Below are positions 6,162-6,498 of a stretch of 6,498 nt of DNA, piece after piece; position 1 is the stretch's first letter, and each line of letters opens with the position of its first letter. A program made the position numbers and the translations under genes. Source of the DNA: Bacteroidota bacterium. GTDB lineage: Bacteria > Bacteroidota > Bacteroidia > 2-12-FULL-35-15. The notes under the pieces are model-generated. The model did no database searches. It saw nothing but the letters and a program-made list of their open reading frames with translations, and was not told the DNA's origin. The stretch is taken from positions 1-6,498 of the forward strand of contig JAIOQD010000086.1 of NCBI GenBank assembly GCA_021413595.1, written 5' to 3'.

Positions 6162-6498
6162 TTAACCCGCCCAGCCTTCTCTATCTAAACTTCGATATTG
6201 AATAGCCTCAGCCAAATGGTTTGTTTCAATTTTTTCAATTCCATCCAGATCGGCAATGGTACGTGCTACTTTTAAGATCCGGTCATACGCACGAGCTGAT
6301 AATCCTAGTTTTTCCATTGCCGTTTTTAGCAATTGATTTCCTGCTTCATCAATTTTACAAATGTCGCGCAATTGTTTCGAACTCATTTGTGCATTACAAT
6401 GTACCCCATCATTATTTATATAACGCTTCTCCTGCACTTCGCGTGCCTGAATCACACGCTCTCTCACTACCGAACTTTTTTCAGATAAACGTTCAGCA
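6162..6498 (-). CDS. yifB: YifB/ComM family Mg-chelatase-like AAA+ ATPase, C-terminal part
   Basis: The frame is open to the right edge, and its 111 visible residues begin [20 protein letters not shown]. They match the C-terminal domain of YifB-type proteins (Mg-chelatase subunit ChlI C-terminal family): [15 protein letters not shown], then [14 protein letters not shown], then the hallmark [23 protein letters not shown], and a final [12 protein letters not shown]. The ATP-binding Walker motifs and the start lie outside the window. In competent bacteria the homologue ComM is a hexameric helicase that promotes branch migration during natural transformation; other members are less well defined. 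The GTG at 6467 is an internal valine codon, not the start. The zinc-ribbon gene follows 25 bases downstream. Confidence 0.93.
   Translation of the reverse strand, partial: AERLSEKSSVVRERVIQAREVQEKRYINNDGVHCNAQMSSKQLRDICKIDEAGNQLLKTAMEKLGLSARAYDRILKVARTIADLDGIEKIETNHLAEAIQYRSLDREGWAG

Overview
The window looks like a chromosomal piece of an AT-rich member of the Bacteroidota. The evidence is a C-terminal type IX secretion (T9SS) sorting domain, exported TPR/PD40-propeller proteins of a kind typical of this phylum, and gene starts preceded by A/T-rich sequence with no Shine-Dalgarno motif. Order or genus cannot be fixed from the sequence alone.

Layout. The left end (to 668, + strand) holds the 3' part of a gene for a secreted T9SS cargo protein. 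A strong palindromic terminator (811-851) separates it from a convergent block in which every gene is on the - strand. Read in the direction of transcription (right to left) the block holds: the C-terminal end of a YifB/ComM-type Mg-chelatase-like AAA+ ATPase (6498-6162, 5' end outside the window); a 68-residue zinc-ribbon protein (6136-5930); a 347-base gap with a GC-rich structured repeat bounded by short inverted repeats; a large exported TPR + PD40 propeller + two carboxypeptidase-regulatory-like (CRD) domains + lysine-rich tail protein (5582-3435) cut by one in-frame TAA at 4682-4680; a conserved-looking 238-residue protein of unknown function (3365-2649); a perfect 21-bp inverted repeat (2560-2625); and an intact paralogue of the large protein (2531-909) with one CRD domain and a short basic tail.

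How the genes relate. The two TPR/PD40 proteins resemble the periplasmic part of the PorE-like/OmpA-associated proteins of Bacteroidota, but both lack a C-terminal OmpA peptidoglycan-binding domain and end in basic tails. They are diverged tandem paralogues with an unrelated gene between them. The upstream copy is either a recent pseudogene or carries a base-calling error: the frame is open on both sides of the single stop, and the stop is one substitution away from a lysine codon that fits the motif found elsewhere in the same propeller. I see no defence, CRISPR, phage or biosynthetic system. The points most worth following are the single-stop paralogue, the lysine-rich tail in place of an OmpA anchor, and the two inverted-repeat structures.
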